Both the position numbers and the translations under genes were made by a program. Shown here in pieces: positions 54,573-64,000 of a DNA stretch of 64,000 nucleotides. Position 1 is the first letter of the stretch. Every line of letters starts with the position of its first letter. The notes under the pieces were generated by a model. It saw only the letters and a program-made list of their open reading frames with translations, did not search any database and was not told the DNA's origin. Origin of the DNA: Rhizobium sp. P40RR-XXII (lineage in GTDB: Bacteria; Pseudomonadota; Alphaproteobacteria; Rhizobiales; Rhizobiaceae); assembly GCF_012641405.1 (NCBI RefSeq), contig NZ_JABAII010000007.1, forward strand, positions 248,001 to 312,000, read 5' to 3'.

Positions 54573-55066
54573 ACTTGCATTTCCTGCCGCTGTTGGGCGA
54601 TCGGCCGTCAACGAGAGCATTGTTTCGCCGGAACCCGGCACATCGCCCTGGAAAATCGACAGGGATTTTCCATGAGGCATCAAAACCGGATCTTCTCTAC
54701 CGCGACACGAACACAACCCGGCGGAAACGGGCGGATGAGCGTACCCATCCCTGAATTCCACGTCGGCAATCGAGCCCGCATATACCGCCGCGGGCACGAT
54801 CTACGAACCATGAACCGATTTTTCCGCGCTCCGGAATCTGCAAACGCTTTAAACATGCGAAACGCGGAAAACGAGGGCCAATTGGCTCCGGATACAGGGC
54901 CGTTACCCAATAAGCATACTATTTGTAAGTCGATTCTTTCTACCCAGCAACTGGATATCCGGGGAATTCCATCTTACGAGCACGTCAATTTACTTGGCAG
55001 CGGCTAATTGATCACAGTTGAAATGGCAGATATCGGCAAGATCAACGCGCCGGCGTTCTCGCAACG
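54573..55066. promoter_or_regulatory. visN upstream region
   Basis: About 500 bases between the visN start and the fliF terminator hold no convincing gene. The stretch is lower in GC towards 54840-55020 and should contain the visN promoter. No CtrA box or RNA structure other than the fliF terminator was recognised. Confidence 0.5.
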
Positions 55067-55096
55067 AAAAAGGACCGGGATATCTCCCGGTCCTTT
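55067..55096 (-). terminator. Intrinsic terminator of fliF
   Basis: A 12-base stem, AAAGGACCGGGA with TCCCGGTCCTTT around TATC, begins two bases after the fliF stop and is followed by TT on the minus strand, giving an effective T-run of five. It separates fliF from visN. Confidence 0.85.
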
Positions 55097-55098
55097 GT

Positions 55099-56775
55099 TC
55101 ATGCCGCCTGGTCGACAGCCCATTTTCTGAGGATCTTTGCGGCGCGCTCTTCGCTGATTTCCACCATCCGAGACAGGCGACGCTCCGGCCCTTCCTTGAC
55201 GCGACGGTTGAAGGTGCCGCCATCGTCGCCCATCGTCAGCAGATCGTCGGTGCTGTCGAAGCCGAAGTCCGAACCGAAGCCGTCCATCAGCGCCGCGCCG
55301 GGACCGCCGGCGGCGGGCGCGAAGTCCGGCAGCTCCAGCCCGGCCGCCTCCGGCAGTGCCGTGCTGCTTGCGGAGCCGCCGAGCGAGCGGATCAGCGGAC
55401 GGAAGCCCATCCAGACGATCAGGAAGGCGACGGCGACGAAGGCCAGCGAGTTGATGATGCCGGCCATATTACGGCTCAGCGTGTCCGTGATGCTGAAGCT
55501 GGAAGACGTATCCTCAAGCAGCTGGTTGTCGACGAAGTCCATCGCATTGACGGTGACCATGTCGCCGCGCGTCGTATCGACGCCAGCGGCCGTCGCGACG
55601 ATCTTCTGCATCTCGGCGGTATAGGCATCGATCTTGGCCTGATCCGCGCCTTCGCCGACCATCTGCGCGATGCGGCCCTTGTTGACCACCACCGCGACGG
55701 ACAGCTTTTCGATCTTGTAGCTGTTGCGCGTCGTGGCTGTCGTCTTGCTGTTGATTTCGTAATTGGTCTGCTCTTCGCGCTTGTCCGACTGGTCGTTCGA
55801 CGTCGGCGTGTTGCCGCCGGACTGCGGGGCCGCCTGCGGAATATTCTGTTCCACGGTTGCGGCGCTGTCGGGCTGGCTCTGCTGCGATTTCTGCGCTTCC
55901 TTCACCGTACGGACGGAGCGTTCGACCTTCGAGTCCGGATCGTAGGTGGTTTCCTGCACCTGCTGACTGTCGGTGTTGAGCTGCGCCGTGACGCTCGAGC
56001 GGAAGTTATCCGCGCCGAGGAACGGCGCGAGCGCCTTGTTGATGTTGGATTCGACTTCGCTCTGTACATTCTGCACGATGCCGAGATTGCGGTTCAGAGC
56101 GCCATTGCTCGGGTCATCGCCCGATGCGAGCAGCTGGCCCGTCGAGTCGAGGATCGTGACGTCATCGACCTCCAGGCCCGGAACAGCGGAGGCGACAAGG
56201 TGGCGGATAGCCGACGCGGATTTGCGGGCTGCTTCCGCGCTGGCGCGGATCATGACGGACGCCGTCGGCTTCTGATCCGCCTTCCGGAAATTGCCGACGT
56301 CCTGCATGACGATATGGACGCGCGCGGCACTGATGCCGGCGATCGAGGTAATGGTGCGGCCGATTTCACCTTCAAGTGCGCGCACGCGGGTGACTTCCTG
56401 CATAAAGGAAGTCAGGCCGAGCGAACCGACATTGTCGAACAATTCATAGCCGGCATTGCCGCTATTGGGGAGGCCGCGCTCGGCAAGCAGTGCGCGAGCC
56501 TTGCCGGTCATGCCGGCTGGAACGGTCAGGCTGGTGCCGTCGGAGCCGACCTGGAAATTGATCTTTGCCTCTGCGAGAGCGATGCTGATCTGATTGAGAT
56601 CGGTCGCATCCAGGCCGACATAAAGCGTCTCTTGGGAGGGCTTATTGACGTAAAGGGCGGCAAAAAGGATCAGCAGCATGGAGACGGCGCCGACACCCCC
56701 CAGGATCATCAGCCGCGTTCTCCCGAGATTCTGAATATTCCGAAACAGGGGAACTAATTGATTTAACAGATTCAT
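55099..56775 (-). CDS. fliF: Flagellar MS-ring protein FliF
   Basis: A 558-residue ring protein with two membrane segments (MILGGVGAVSMLLILFAALYV near the N-terminus and GIINSLAFVAVAFLIVWMGFRPLI near residue 440), a periplasmic ring-building domain (ALEGEIGRTITSIAGISAARVHIVMQD, SASAIRHLVASAVPGLEVDDVTILDSTGQLLA) and a C-terminal FliG-binding tail (ERAAKILRKWA). It nucleates the basal body. A 165-base gap separates it from the che operon, so it may read through from cheT or have its own promoter. Confidence 0.97.
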   Translation of the reverse strand: MNLLNQLVPLFRNIQNLGRTRLMILGGVGAVSMLLILFAALYVNKPSQETLYVGLDATDLNQISIALAEAKINFQVGSDGTSLTVPAGMTGKARALLAERGLPNSGNAGYELFDNVGSLGLTSFMQEVTRVRALEGEIGRTITSIAGISAARVHIVMQDVGNFRKADQKPTASVMIRASAEAARKSASAIRHLVASAVPGLEVDDVTILDSTGQLLASGDDPSNGALNRNLGIVQNVQSEVESNINKALAPFLGADNFRSSVTAQLNTDSQQVQETTYDPDSKVERSVRTVKEAQKSQQSQPDSAATVEQNIPQAAPQSGGNTPTSNDQSDKREEQTNYEINSKTTATTRNSYKIEKLSVAVVVNKGRIAQMVGEGADQAKIDAYTAEMQKIVATAAGVDTTRGDMVTVNAMDFVDNQLLEDTSSSFSITDTLSRNMAGIINSLAFVAVAFLIVWMGFRPLIRSLGGSASSTALPEAAGLELPDFAPAAGGPGAALMDGFGSDFGFDSTDDLLTMGDDGGTFNRRVKEGPERRLSRMVEISEERAAKILRKWAVDQAA

Positions 56776-56940
56776 TCTGTTCTCGCACGATTCGTCAAAG
56801 ACCTGATGGCTTTGTACCCTGCGGAGAAAATAGAAATCGAAACTTGTGCGAACGTTTCGTCCGGCTGAAAAACGGGAAAAAGTCGGGAGGAAATGATGAA
56901 GATTATATAAGAAAAACAGTATTTATAACCGGCAACCAGA

Positions 56941-57330
56941 TCAGAAGAAATCAAAGTCGCCGGCGGCCTTCGCCATGGGCTGAGAATGCGCATGGAAACC
57001 ACCGCCGCCAAGCGCCTTTTGCATCTCCGTCAGCTTGACCAGGCTCAATGCCGTTGCCAGATCGACCGTCCAGCCCTCGGGCATGGTCCCGGCGATGGTG
57101 TCGATGAATTCGGCGATGCCGCGGGTCTTCTGCACGGCAAGGTCGATGCCCTGAACAACCTTCATCGCCTCCGGCGAGGCCATTATATCGGTGCCGCTGA
57201 GATCGAGCAGCTGCGGCTCGATCCGCTCGATCAGATAGGCGACGTCATGCAATTCGGAAACGACCCGCAGGAGGATGGCGGGAAGCGTCTCCTCGATGGC
57301 GGCCGTTTCAATACGCTGGAAGGGGGTCAT
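56941..57330 (-). CDS. cheT: CheT-like protein, last gene of the che operon
   Basis: A 129-residue soluble helical protein in the position of orf10/CheT of the S. meliloti che operon, directly after cheD. The helical block ALVRVVSELHDVAYLIERIEPQL-like and the tail AKAAGDFDFF recall a CheZ-type C-terminal motif that binds CheY, though homology is not certain. The start MTPFQRIETAAIEE follows cheD by 16 bases; an ATG 27 codons upstream lies inside cheD. The rhizobial protein is reported as part of chemotaxis signalling; its mechanism is not readable here. Confidence 0.7.
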   Translation of the reverse strand: MTPFQRIETAAIEETLPAILLRVVSELHDVAYLIERIEPQLLDLSGTDIMASPEAMKVVQGIDLAVQKTRGIAEFIDTIAGTMPEGWTVDLATALSLVKLTEMQKALGGGGFHAHSQPMAKAAGDFDFF

Positions 57331-57346
57331 GCGGTAGCCTCGCTGA

Positions 57347-57901
57347 TCAGAAAAATTCGATCGTATTGTCGACCGGCTTGGGAGCCACGACCGGACGCTG
57401 TTCCAGCGCAACGGTCTTCTGCGTCTCCGCGCCGGTCAGCGGGTATTGCCTGGCCCTTCCGGAGATCGGCCAATATTCGATTTTGCGTCCATGCTCGCCG
57501 CCCGTGCTGGAGCTGACGACCGGTATGCCTTCGTCTTTCAGAAACTGCATGGCGAAGACAGCATTCTGCTCGCCGACATTGGAGAAGGTCGCGATCGTCT
57601 TGGCACCGCCGAAGACTTTTGCTTCCAGCCGGTCGCGCCGCGCCCCCTTTTTCAAGAGGCCGTTGATCAGAAGTTCCATCAGGTGCACGCCGTAACGCGT
57701 CGCGTCGCCACCGCTCATCGGCGAAGTGGCCATTCCCGGGAGGAGGAAATGGTTCATCCCGCCGACGCCGGCGATGGGATCGCGCAGGCACGCCGCTACG
57801 CAAGAGCCGAGAATGGTCGTCAGTACCACTTCTGGATCGCTGATGACCTTGTACTCGCCCTGAATAATATGCACGCGACGGGCAGCACCCTCGACGATCA
57901 T
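57347..57901 (-). CDS. cheD: Chemoreceptor glutamine deamidase CheD
   Basis: A 184-residue deamidase that converts receptor glutamines to glutamates. Catalytic cysteine in LGSCVAAC (Cys34) and histidine in [10 protein letters not shown] (His51) are in place, followed by a typical [26 protein letters not shown]. Its ATG overlaps the cheY2 stop by four bases. Confidence 0.95.
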   Translation of the reverse strand: MIVEGAARRVHIIQGEYKVISDPEVVLTTILGSCVAACLRDPIAGVGGMNHFLLPGMATSPMSGGDATRYGVHLMELLINGLLKKGARRDRLEAKVFGGAKTIATFSNVGEQNAVFAMQFLKDEGIPVVSSSTGGEHGRKIEYWPISGRARQYPLTGAETQKTVALEQRPVVAPKPVDNTIEFF

Positions 57902-58287
57902 TTCAACGCTCCGAAGACAGCCTCGATGGCAGCTTTCATCTTCTCGATGGTGAAGGGCTTGGCGAGCACGTTGTTGGCCCCGAGCTGCGCCGCCTTCTGG
58001 ACCAGTGCGCGGTCGCCCTGCGCCGTCAGGATGATGAAGGCCGCCTTCTTCGTCGTCGGATTGGTCCGGACTGCCTGCAGCAGACCGAGCCCGTCCATTT
58101 TCGGCATGTTGAAATCGGAGATGACCAGATGATGGGGCTGCTGCTCCATGATCTTCATCCCCTGCTCACCGTCGCCGGCGGCGGTGATCTGCTTGAAACC
58201 GAGCTGCGTCAGAGCATCGCTCAGCAACAGGCGGCTGGTAACCTGATCGTCGACGATCAGAACTTTGATTTTCTCCGCTAGAGACAT
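57898..58287 (-). CDS. cheY2: Chemotaxis response regulator CheY2
   Basis: A 129-residue single-domain receiver with the acid pair DD (13-14), phospho-accepting Asp58 (VISDFNMP), Thr in ILTAQGD and Lys in LAKPF. In rhizobia CheY2 is the main regulator that slows the motor by binding the switch. The start overlaps the cheB stop by one base (TAATG). Confidence 0.92.
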   Translation of the reverse strand: MSLAEKIKVLIVDDQVTSRLLLSDALTQLGFKQITAAGDGEQGMKIMEQQPHHLVISDFNMPKMDGLGLLQAVRTNPTTKKAAFIILTAQGDRALVQKAAQLGANNVLAKPFTIEKMKAAIEAVFGALK

Positions 58288-59330
58288 TATTCGCTCCCTT
58301 CCTTTCGGGCGGCTGTTATCTTCAAAATTTCCTCGCCAATGACGTTCAGCGGAAACTGTTGTTCGACGGCGCCAAGCTCATGGGCGACCCTCGGCATGCC
58401 GTAGACCACGCAGGTCTTTTCGTTCTGGCCGATGGTGCGCGCACCGGCGTGGCGCATCTTGAGGAGACCGGCGGCGCCATCGCGGCCCATACCGGTCAGG
58501 ATTACGCCGACGGCATTGCGGCCTGCCAGCTCGGCAACCGAATCAAAGAGCACGTCGACCGAGGGGCGATGGCCGTTGACGGGCCCGCCGTCTACCAGAC
58601 GGCAATGGGGTGCTGCGGCATTGGCGACCCGCAAATGCCTTTCGCCGCCCGGCGCCAGATAGATCTTGCCGATCTCCAGCCGCGCGCCGTCGGTCGCCTC
58701 CTGGACAACAGGCGCGCAGAGGCGGTTCAGCCGTTCAGCGAAACTGCGAGTGAAGGTCGGCGGCATATGCTGCGTGATGACGGTCGGCGGGCAATTGGCC
58801 GGGAATTTCTGCAGCACATTGATCAGTGCCTCGACACCACCGGTGGAGGAACCGATGGCGACGATCTTGCGTCCCACGCGGAAATCTGAAACGGCGGGCG
58901 GCGGCACGCGCTGCGCGGCCGGCTTGACATATTGCCGCTGAGAGCGGGCTGCCGCCTTTACCTTGTCCGCCAGGTCGCCGAAGGGGTGCGGCTCGCCCGG
59001 CGCCGGCTTTCCGACGCAGTCGAACGCGCCGATCTCGAGGGCTGCGAGCGTCGCGTCGGCGCCGCGATGCGTCATCGTGGATACCATGATGACGGGCATG
59101 GGCCTGAGCGTCATGATCTTTTCGAGGAATTCGAGGCCGTTCATGTTCGGCATCTCGATGTCGAGCGTGACGACATCCGGATTAAGGGCCTTGATGGCGG
59201 CGCGCGCTTCGAGCGCGTCGCCGGCCTGGCCAACGACGTCGACTTCCGGGTCGGAGCGCAATACGGCCGTGATCAGGCCGCGCATGGTCGGGGAGTCGTC
59301 GACCACGAGAACACGGGCAGCTGCGTTCAT
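58287..59330 (-). CDS. cheB: Chemotaxis methylesterase CheB
   Basis: A 347-residue response-regulator enzyme: receiver with Asp57 ([13 protein letters not shown]) and a methylesterase domain with serine in [12 protein letters not shown], histidine in [18 protein letters not shown] and aspartate in [13 protein letters not shown]. It demethylates chemoreceptors for adaptation. It overlaps cheR by four bases. Confidence 0.97.
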   Translation of the reverse strand: MNAAARVLVVDDSPTMRGLITAVLRSDPEVDVVGQAGDALEARAAIKALNPDVVTLDIEMPNMNGLEFLEKIMTLRPMPVIMVSTMTHRGADATLAALEIGAFDCVGKPAPGEPHPFGDLADKVKAAARSQRQYVKPAAQRVPPPAVSDFRVGRKIVAIGSSTGGVEALINVLQKFPANCPPTVITQHMPPTFTRSFAERLNRLCAPVVQEATDGARLEIGKIYLAPGGERHLRVANAAAPHCRLVDGGPVNGHRPSVDVLFDSVAELAGRNAVGVILTGMGRDGAAGLLKMRHAGARTIGQNEKTCVVYGMPRVAHELGAVEQQFPLNVIGEEILKITAARKEGSE

Positions 59331-60235
59331 GGTTTCCTCCCCGCGCTCTTGCCGAGATAGCGATAGGTGGTGATGCCGATATTGTCGAAGACGTGCTTCG
59401 CCTCGCCGGAGACCCGTTCGGAGTGGCCGATATAAAGGTGGCCGCTGTCATGCAGCTGGCCGGCAAAGCGCGTCCAGATCTTCGTCTGCGTCGGCTCGTC
59501 GAAATAGATGACGACGTTGCGGCAGAAGATGACGTCGAACATGCCCTTGAAGGGCCATTGCGCCAGCAGGTTCAGCTCGTTGAAGGTGATCAGCCGCTTG
59601 ACACGGTCGTCGATCTGGAATTTGCGCCTGCCCTGGACATTGACCTCCTGGAACCATTGCTTGCGCATGGCGGGCGAGACCGTTTCGAGCGCCGTCTCAT
59701 CATAGGCGCCCGCGCGGGCCAGGCCGAGGATCTTGGGATCGATGTCCGTCGCCAGAATCTTGAAATCGAATTCCGCGGCATTCGGCATCAAGGCGAGTAC
59801 GGTCAGCGCAATCGAATAGGGCTCCTGCCCGTCGGAACAGGCGGCCGACCAGATGCGTACCCGGCCACCGGCCTTGGCGCGCGCCAGGAGACCCGGCAGA
59901 ACCTCGTCGCGCAGATGATCGAAATGATGGTTTTCGCGGAAGAAGCGCGTGAAATTGGTCGTCAGATGCGAGAGCATCTCACGACGCGCCGCACTTCCCG
60001 CCGGCGAGGAAACCAGCTGGCAGTAGTCGCGGAAACCGGCAAGACCCAGCGCGCGAATATGCTTCGACAGCCTGGAATAGACGAGCGACGCCTTGCTCTC
60101 ATTGAGCGAAATGCCCGCATCCGCATAGATCATGGCGGCGATTTCCATGAGGTCGCGCCGCGTCAGCGGATATTCGCCGCTCGCCAGCACCTCGTCCGGA
60201 GACGCCTTGAAATCCATAGCTCCCATCACGCTCAT
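59327..60235 (-). CDS. cheR: Chemotaxis methyltransferase CheR
   Basis: A 302-residue SAM-dependent enzyme: N-terminal helical domain ([39 protein letters not shown]) and the Rossmann methyltransferase domain ([52 protein letters not shown]). It methylates receptor glutamates. ATGs at codons 4 and 7 are alternative starts; the first overlaps cheW by four bases. Confidence 0.96.
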   Translation of the reverse strand: MSVMGAMDFKASPDEVLASGEYPLTRRDLMEIAAMIYADAGISLNESKASLVYSRLSKHIRALGLAGFRDYCQLVSSPAGSAARREMLSHLTTNFTRFFRENHHFDHLRDEVLPGLLARAKAGGRVRIWSAACSDGQEPYSIALTVLALMPNAAEFDFKILATDIDPKILGLARAGAYDETALETVSPAMRKQWFQEVNVQGRRKFQIDDRVKRLITFNELNLLAQWPFKGMFDVIFCRNVVIYFDEPTQTKIWTRFAGQLHDSGHLYIGHSERVSGEAKHVFDNIGITTYRYLGKSAGRKP

Positions 60236-60699
60236 GCTGCTTCGCTTTCGCTTTCAGGGAACAGGGCTTCCAGCTCGATCAGGCAGATCATGCGGCGGTC
60301 GATCGCCACGATGCCGCGCGCAAACTGCCGCTCTTGATCGAAGGAGACTTCCGGCGTCGGCTGGATGCTGTCGTCGGTGATGGTCAGGATGTCCGACACC
60401 GCATCGACGAGAAGGCCGACCGCCTTCCGCTTGACCTGGGCCACGATGATGACATGCCGCGCCGTCGGCTCCGCGCGCTTCATGCCGAGCCGGGAGGAGA
60501 GATCGATGATCGGCAAGACCGCGCCGCGCAGATTGATGACACCCAGCATATAGCCAGGCGCATGCGGCATGGCCGTTGCGGGCGTCCAGCCGCGAATTTC
60601 GCGAACCGACATGATGTTGACACAGAATTCCTGGTCGCCGATGCGGAAGGCGATCAGCTCGCGGATGCCCTGTGTCAGGTTCTTGACGGCATAGGACAT
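60232..60699 (-). CDS. cheW: Chemotaxis coupling protein CheW
   Basis: A 155-residue adaptor between receptors and CheA, with the CheW fold signatures [44 protein letters not shown] and [14 protein letters not shown]. Four bases after cheA and overlapping cheR. Confidence 0.96.
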   Translation of the reverse strand: MSYAVKNLTQGIRELIAFRIGDQEFCVNIMSVREIRGWTPATAMPHAPGYMLGVINLRGAVLPIIDLSSRLGMKRAEPTARHVIIVAQVKRKAVGLLVDAVSDILTITDDSIQPTPEVSFDQERQFARGIVAIDRRMICLIELEALFPESESEAA

Positions 60700-60703
60700 G
60701 AAC

Positions 60704-62989
60704 TCACCCCACCGCTGCGTAAGACATTTCAGGCTTCAGCGACTGGCCGCGCGAAGCACCGACCACGGCATCGACGTCAAGGATCAGCGCCACGCGGCCA
60801 TCGCCGAGAATGGTCGCGGCCGCAATGCCCGGCACATGCGTGTAGTTGGCCTCGAGGCTCTTGATGACCACCTGACGCTGGCCCTGGATGGCATCGACCA
60901 TGAGGGCGCGCTGACCGCCGCCTTCCGATTCCACCAGCAGCGCGACACCTTCGACGGGATTGGCCTGCGTGGCGCGGAAGTTCAGGATACGGCCGACATC
61001 GACCAGCGGGCAAAAGCTGTTGCGGATCGAAATCAGGCGATGGTTCGCGCCGAAGGAATGGATGGCGGAAGCCTCCGGCTGCAGCGTCTCGACGATCGCG
61101 GTCAGCGGCACGACAAGCGTCTGGCCGGCAACCGTCACCACCATGCCGTCAAGGACGGCGAGCGTCAGCGGCAGGCTCATGGTGAAAACCGAGCCCTGCC
61201 CCGGCCTGGAGCTGATGTTGATACGGCCGCCGAGCGCCTGGATCGAGCGCTTGACCACATCCATACCGACGCCCCGGCCGGAAATGTCGGAGATCTTGTC
61301 GGCGGTCGAGAAGCCCGGCAGGAAGATCAGATTGTCGATTTCCTCATCCGACAGATTAGCATCGGCCGGGATCAGATCGTTGTCGATGGCCTTCTGACGC
61401 ACCTTCTCGCGATTGATACCGGCGCCGTCGTCGGCAAGTTCGATCAGGATGCGGCCGGAGCGGTGCTTTGCAGTCAGGCGAACCGTGCCTTCCGGATTCT
61501 TGCCGAGCGTCGCGCGCTTTTCCGGCGTTTCGATGCCGTGGTCGACGGCATTGCGGATCATATGCGTCAACGGTTCGGCCAGCTTGTCGATAACAGTCTT
61601 GTCGACTTCGGTGTTTTCGCCCTCGGTGATCAGGCGGATCGACTTGCCGGTCATGTCGGCGATTTCGCGGACGATGCGCGACATGCGCTGGAAGACCGGC
61701 TTCACAGGCTGGGCGCGGATCGCCATGACGCTGTCCTGGATCTCGCGGGTGAGCTGCTGCAGCTCTTCGAGACCCATGTTGATCGAGGATGCACCGTTGT
61801 TGTCGTTCTCGATGACGCTCTGCGACAGCATCGCCTGGTTGATGACGAGCTCGCCGACAAGGTTGATCAGGCGATCGACGCGGTCGAGGTCGACGCGGAT
61901 GGTCTGGCCGACGCCCGCTGCGGCGGCGCTGTTCTGCGCGGCGGCCGCGTTGGCGGCAGCGGCGGCGGCAAGGGCAGCCTCCTTCTTCTCGACGCGAGCG
62001 GCAACTGAGGCAAGCTGCGTGACGTTGCTGGCGGTTTCAGCTGCGGCAACGGCAGCGGCGGCATCATTCTTCGGAGACGCCGCCTGCTCCACGCCTTCGG
62101 CGGCCGGTGCCGCGCCGTCATCATCGAGGGCGGAGAGATCGAAGGGTACAGGCACCATCGGCAATTCGTCGCCGCTCGAGGAGCCGGCGCTTTCGGCCTG
62201 CCTGATATCGAGATCGCAGTCCCATTCGGCAAATTCGAAGACGGTGCGAATGGCGTCTTCGCCCTTGTCCGTCTTGATCGAGATCGTCCATTTGAAATAG
62301 GCGCTTTCGGGATCGAGATCAGGAAGACCCGGCAACATATCCATGTCGCAAAAGATGTTCATCTCGCCCAGCCGCGCGAGGTCTCGCAGCAGCAGCGTTG
62401 CGTCGTTGCCCTTGGCATAGAGATCCGAGCGCGGCCTGAAGTCGACTTCATACTCCGGCACGCCGTCGCCGGCCGGCTCGTTGCCGCCGAAATCGTCATC
62501 GAAGCTGAAGGGGATCGGCTGGAAACCGCTATCATCAGTCGGAGCCGGTATGGCGGACTTGGGAGCGGCCTCGACGACGACTGCCGCGGCCGACGACGCG
62601 GGCAATTCGCCATGGGCCAACGCCTCCAGTTCCTTGACCAGGCCGCGGCTGCGGGCCTGATCGACACTGCCGCCATCGCGGGCGGCATTGGTAAGATCCG
62701 CCAGAACGTCGGCGGCCTTGAGCATGACCTTCAGGACATCCTGGGTCGGCTCCAGCTTGTTGGATCGAACGCAATCAAGCGTGGTCTCGAAGACGTGGGC
62801 GAATGCGACCAGGTCGTCCAGACCGAAGGCACCTGCCCCACCCTTGATGGAATGAACGGCGCGGAACACGGCATTGACGGTTTCCGGATCACGGTCGCCG
62901 TCATTCATTTTCAGGAGACCGGATTCCAGTTCGGCGAGCTGCTCTTCGCACTCCTGGAAGAAAATCTCTTTGATTTCGTTCATATCCAT
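60704..62989 (-). CDS. cheA: Chemotaxis histidine kinase CheA
   Basis: A 761-residue kinase: Hpt domain with phospho-accepting His46 ([16 protein letters not shown]), an alanine-rich linker with a regulator-binding region (about 180-290), dimerisation helices ([18 protein letters not shown]), the kinase core ([39 protein letters not shown]) and the C-terminal CheW-like domain. It phosphorylates CheY1, CheY2 and CheB. Normal domain order; longer than enteric CheA through its alanine-rich linkers. Confidence 0.97.
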   Translation of the reverse strand: MDMNEIKEIFFQECEEQLAELESGLLKMNDGDRDPETVNAVFRAVHSIKGGAGAFGLDDLVAFAHVFETTLDCVRSNKLEPTQDVLKVMLKAADVLADLTNAARDGGSVDQARSRGLVKELEALAHGELPASSAAAVVVEAAPKSAIPAPTDDSGFQPIPFSFDDDFGGNEPAGDGVPEYEVDFRPRSDLYAKGNDATLLLRDLARLGEMNIFCDMDMLPGLPDLDPESAYFKWTISIKTDKGEDAIRTVFEFAEWDCDLDIRQAESAGSSSGDELPMVPVPFDLSALDDDGAAPAAEGVEQAASPKNDAAAAVAAAETASNVTQLASVAARVEKKEAALAAAAAANAAAAQNSAAAAGVGQTIRVDLDRVDRLINLVGELVINQAMLSQSVIENDNNGASSINMGLEELQQLTREIQDSVMAIRAQPVKPVFQRMSRIVREIADMTGKSIRLITEGENTEVDKTVIDKLAEPLTHMIRNAVDHGIETPEKRATLGKNPEGTVRLTAKHRSGRILIELADDGAGINREKVRQKAIDNDLIPADANLSDEEIDNLIFLPGFSTADKISDISGRGVGMDVVKRSIQALGGRINISSRPGQGSVFTMSLPLTLAVLDGMVVTVAGQTLVVPLTAIVETLQPEASAIHSFGANHRLISIRNSFCPLVDVGRILNFRATQANPVEGVALLVESEGGGQRALMVDAIQGQRQVVIKSLEANYTHVPGIAAATILGDGRVALILDVDAVVGASRGQSLKPEMSYAAVG

Positions 62990-63005
62990 GAGGGGTGGAT
63001 CCTGT

Positions 63006-63371
63006 TTAGGCGGTTACGCGCTCGATGGCATCGATCAGCTTGGCGGGGTCGAACGGCTTGACGATCCAGCCGGTCGCACCGGCCTGGCGGGCACGGTTCT
63101 TCTTCTCCGCATCGCTTTCGGTCGTCAGCACGAGGATCGGAACGGCACGGTATTTGTCGTTGCGGCGCACGCCCTCGATGAAGCCGAAGCCATCGAGGCG
63201 CGGCATGTTGATGTCCGTGACGATGACGTCAGGATTGGCCTCTTCCAGAATTTCCAGGCCCTCGACGCCATCTTCGGCCTGAATGGTCTCGAAACCCGCA
63301 TTGTTGAGGGTCACGAGAAGCATGTTTCGGATGGTTCGTGAATCATCCACCGTCAGTACTTTTTTCTTCAT
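63006..63371 (-). CDS. cheY1: Chemotaxis response regulator CheY1
   Basis: A 121-residue single-domain receiver with DD (9-10), phospho-accepting Asp53 (VTDINMPRLDG), Thr in VLTTESD and Lys in IVKPFD. In S. meliloti CheY1 is a phosphate sink that drains CheY2-P through CheA, replacing CheZ. It overlaps cheS by four bases, which fits their joint role. Confidence 0.92.
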   Translation of the reverse strand: MKKKVLTVDDSRTIRNMLLVTLNNAGFETIQAEDGVEGLEILEEANPDVIVTDINMPRLDGFGFIEGVRRNDKYRAVPILVLTTESDAEKKNRARQAGATGWIVKPFDPAKLIDAIERVTA

Positions 63372-63664
63372 TGCCGGATCTCCTTGGCAAGCAGATGGGA
63401 GATATCCACCCCGATCACCTGCATTGTTTTTTGAAATGCGTCCGACACCTTGGAGAAGGTGAAGGGGAGCTTGTCCTCATCCCACGTCTTGGCGGCGGCC
63501 ATGATGACCTGAACGCACAAGGCTCCGATCCTCTCGACGCCGGACGCATCGATCGCGACATTGCTGCCGCGCATCCCCATCAGCGTGCCGCGAAGGGCTG
63601 AGGCCTCGTTGAGGTCCAGCACCGCGGCCAGACTGATTGTCTTTTCGCCTTTCTTGCTCGGCAT
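63368..63664 (-). CDS. cheS: CheS-like STAS-domain protein
   Basis: A 98-residue STAS-type protein (SLAAVLDLNEASALRGTLMGMRGSNVAIDASGVERIGALCVQVIMAAAKTW). Length and position directly before cheY1 match CheS (orf2) of S. meliloti, which binds CheA and speeds dephosphorylation of the CheY1 sink. It lies 62 bases after the receptor gene. Confidence 0.82.
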   Translation of the reverse strand: MPSKKGEKTISLAAVLDLNEASALRGTLMGMRGSNVAIDASGVERIGALCVQVIMAAAKTWDEDKLPFTFSKVSDAFQKTMQVIGVDISHLLAKEIRQ

Positions 63665-63726
63665 CGCTTCATTCCTCGTTGTCTGAAATCAGGCCGCTCG
63701 GCCCGCATGTGCATGAAACTGAAAGA

Positions 63727-64000
63727 TCAATAGGCATTGCGATCACCTCCCGATGCGGCCCTGCGAAGCGGGAAGCCGAAATCCGCCATCTCATCTTCGT
63801 CCCGCCCGTTGCTGGGCTCGTCGCGGGTGGGGAGCTGTCGTTGCTGAGAGGCTCTCGCCGGCGCCGAAAATGCCGCATGGCGCCGCTCGCGCTCGATGCG
63901 GAACTCGCGAATGGTCCGGCCGAGCTCGACGACGACGCTATGCAGATGATCGGCGCCTTCCTCGGAGCGGCTTGCCTCGCTTCCGGCAACCGCCGCGCGC
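63727..64000 (-). CDS. Methyl-accepting chemotaxis protein, C-terminal end (partial)
   Basis: The frame enters from the right edge and ends at 63727; 91 codons are visible. It begins AAVAGSEASRSEEGADHLHSVVVELGRTIREFRI, which has the form of the final cytoplasmic helix of a chemoreceptor, and continues into a charged, low-complexity tail ending GGDRNAY. It is the first gene of the che operon, where S. meliloti has the receptor mcpE/icpA. No aromatic CheR-docking pentapeptide is present at the end. The remainder lies outside the window. Confidence 0.7.
   Translation of the reverse strand, partial: RAAVAGSEASRSEEGADHLHSVVVELGRTIREFRIERERRHAAFSAPARASQQRQLPTRDEPSNGRDEDEMADFGFPLRRAASGGDRNAY

Noticed and set aside
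54573..54797. 75-codon N-terminal extension of VisN
   Set aside because: The residues show no family similarity, and a start with a ribosome site at 54572 gives the expected size.
63669..63989. Serine-rich 106-codon frame at the right edge on the minus strand
   Set aside because: It overlaps the receptor C-terminus in another frame; the receptor frame has the amphipathic helix pattern and this one does not.
1..64000. CRISPR arrays, tRNA/rRNA genes, riboswitches
   Set aside because: No regularly spaced repeats, no cloverleaf or rRNA-like stretch and no known riboswitch core was noticed in the intergenic regions.

Overview
The window comes from the chromosome of an alphaproteobacterium of the Rhizobium/Sinorhizobium/Agrobacterium group. 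Evidence: GC-rich coding sequence, the VisN/VisR-Rem regulators, a MotC/MotE stator accessory system, FlaF/FlbT, several short flagellins, a che operon with two CheY proteins and no CheZ, CheS- and CheT-like proteins, rhizobial intergenic repeats and an agl alpha-glucoside operon. No tRNA, rRNA, CRISPR array, transposase, integrase or prophage was recognised.
Layout. (1) 1-7835: aglE-F-G-A-K (ABC uptake system plus GH13 alpha-glucosidase), read leftwards, with divergent LacI-type aglR; palindromic AAAGCGCTTT operators lie between them. (2) 7896-11949: folD, a Wzz/GumC-type chain-length protein and a WecG/TagA-type glycosyltransferase. (3) 12135-28561: a leftward flagellar block: fliH-like, motB, motC, fliK (motD), lytic transglycosylase, rem, flgK, flgL, flaF, flbT, flgD, fliQ, flhA, fliR, then four small proteins (FliJ-like, rod-binding FlgJ domain, FlgN-like, a membrane-anchored protein). 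(4) 28814-38499: four leftward flagellin genes interrupted by a rightward pair (PLP decarboxylase and ATP-grasp-like protein) and followed by a rightward GT41/OGT-type glycosyltransferase. (5) 38553-47674: leftward flgF-fliI-orf-flgB-flgC-fliE-flgG-flgA-flgI-motE-flgH-fliL-fliP. (6) 47892-53024: rightward motA-fliM-fliN-fliG-flhB-orf. (7) 53077-54572: visN-visR. (8) 55099-56775: fliF. (9) 56941-64000: the leftward che operon, from the 3' end of an MCP gene through cheS-cheY1-cheA-cheW-cheR-cheB-cheY2-cheD-cheT.
How it works together. By the known rhizobial hierarchy VisNR activates rem, and Rem activates basal body, hook, motor and flagellin genes. A perfect CtrA-type box (TTAA-N7-TTAAC) upstream of rem and two such boxes upstream of the third flagellin suggest that cell-cycle control is added. 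All four flagellin genes share a leader motif, which may matter because FlbT is encoded here.
Points most worth a second look: the decarboxylase/ATP-grasp pair and the OGT-like enzyme among the flagellin genes; the absence of the hook gene flgE from its usual place between rem and flgK, where an unrecognised 109-codon ORF sits instead; the shared flagellin leader; the CtrA boxes; and intergenic repeats that supply stop codons to three genes.
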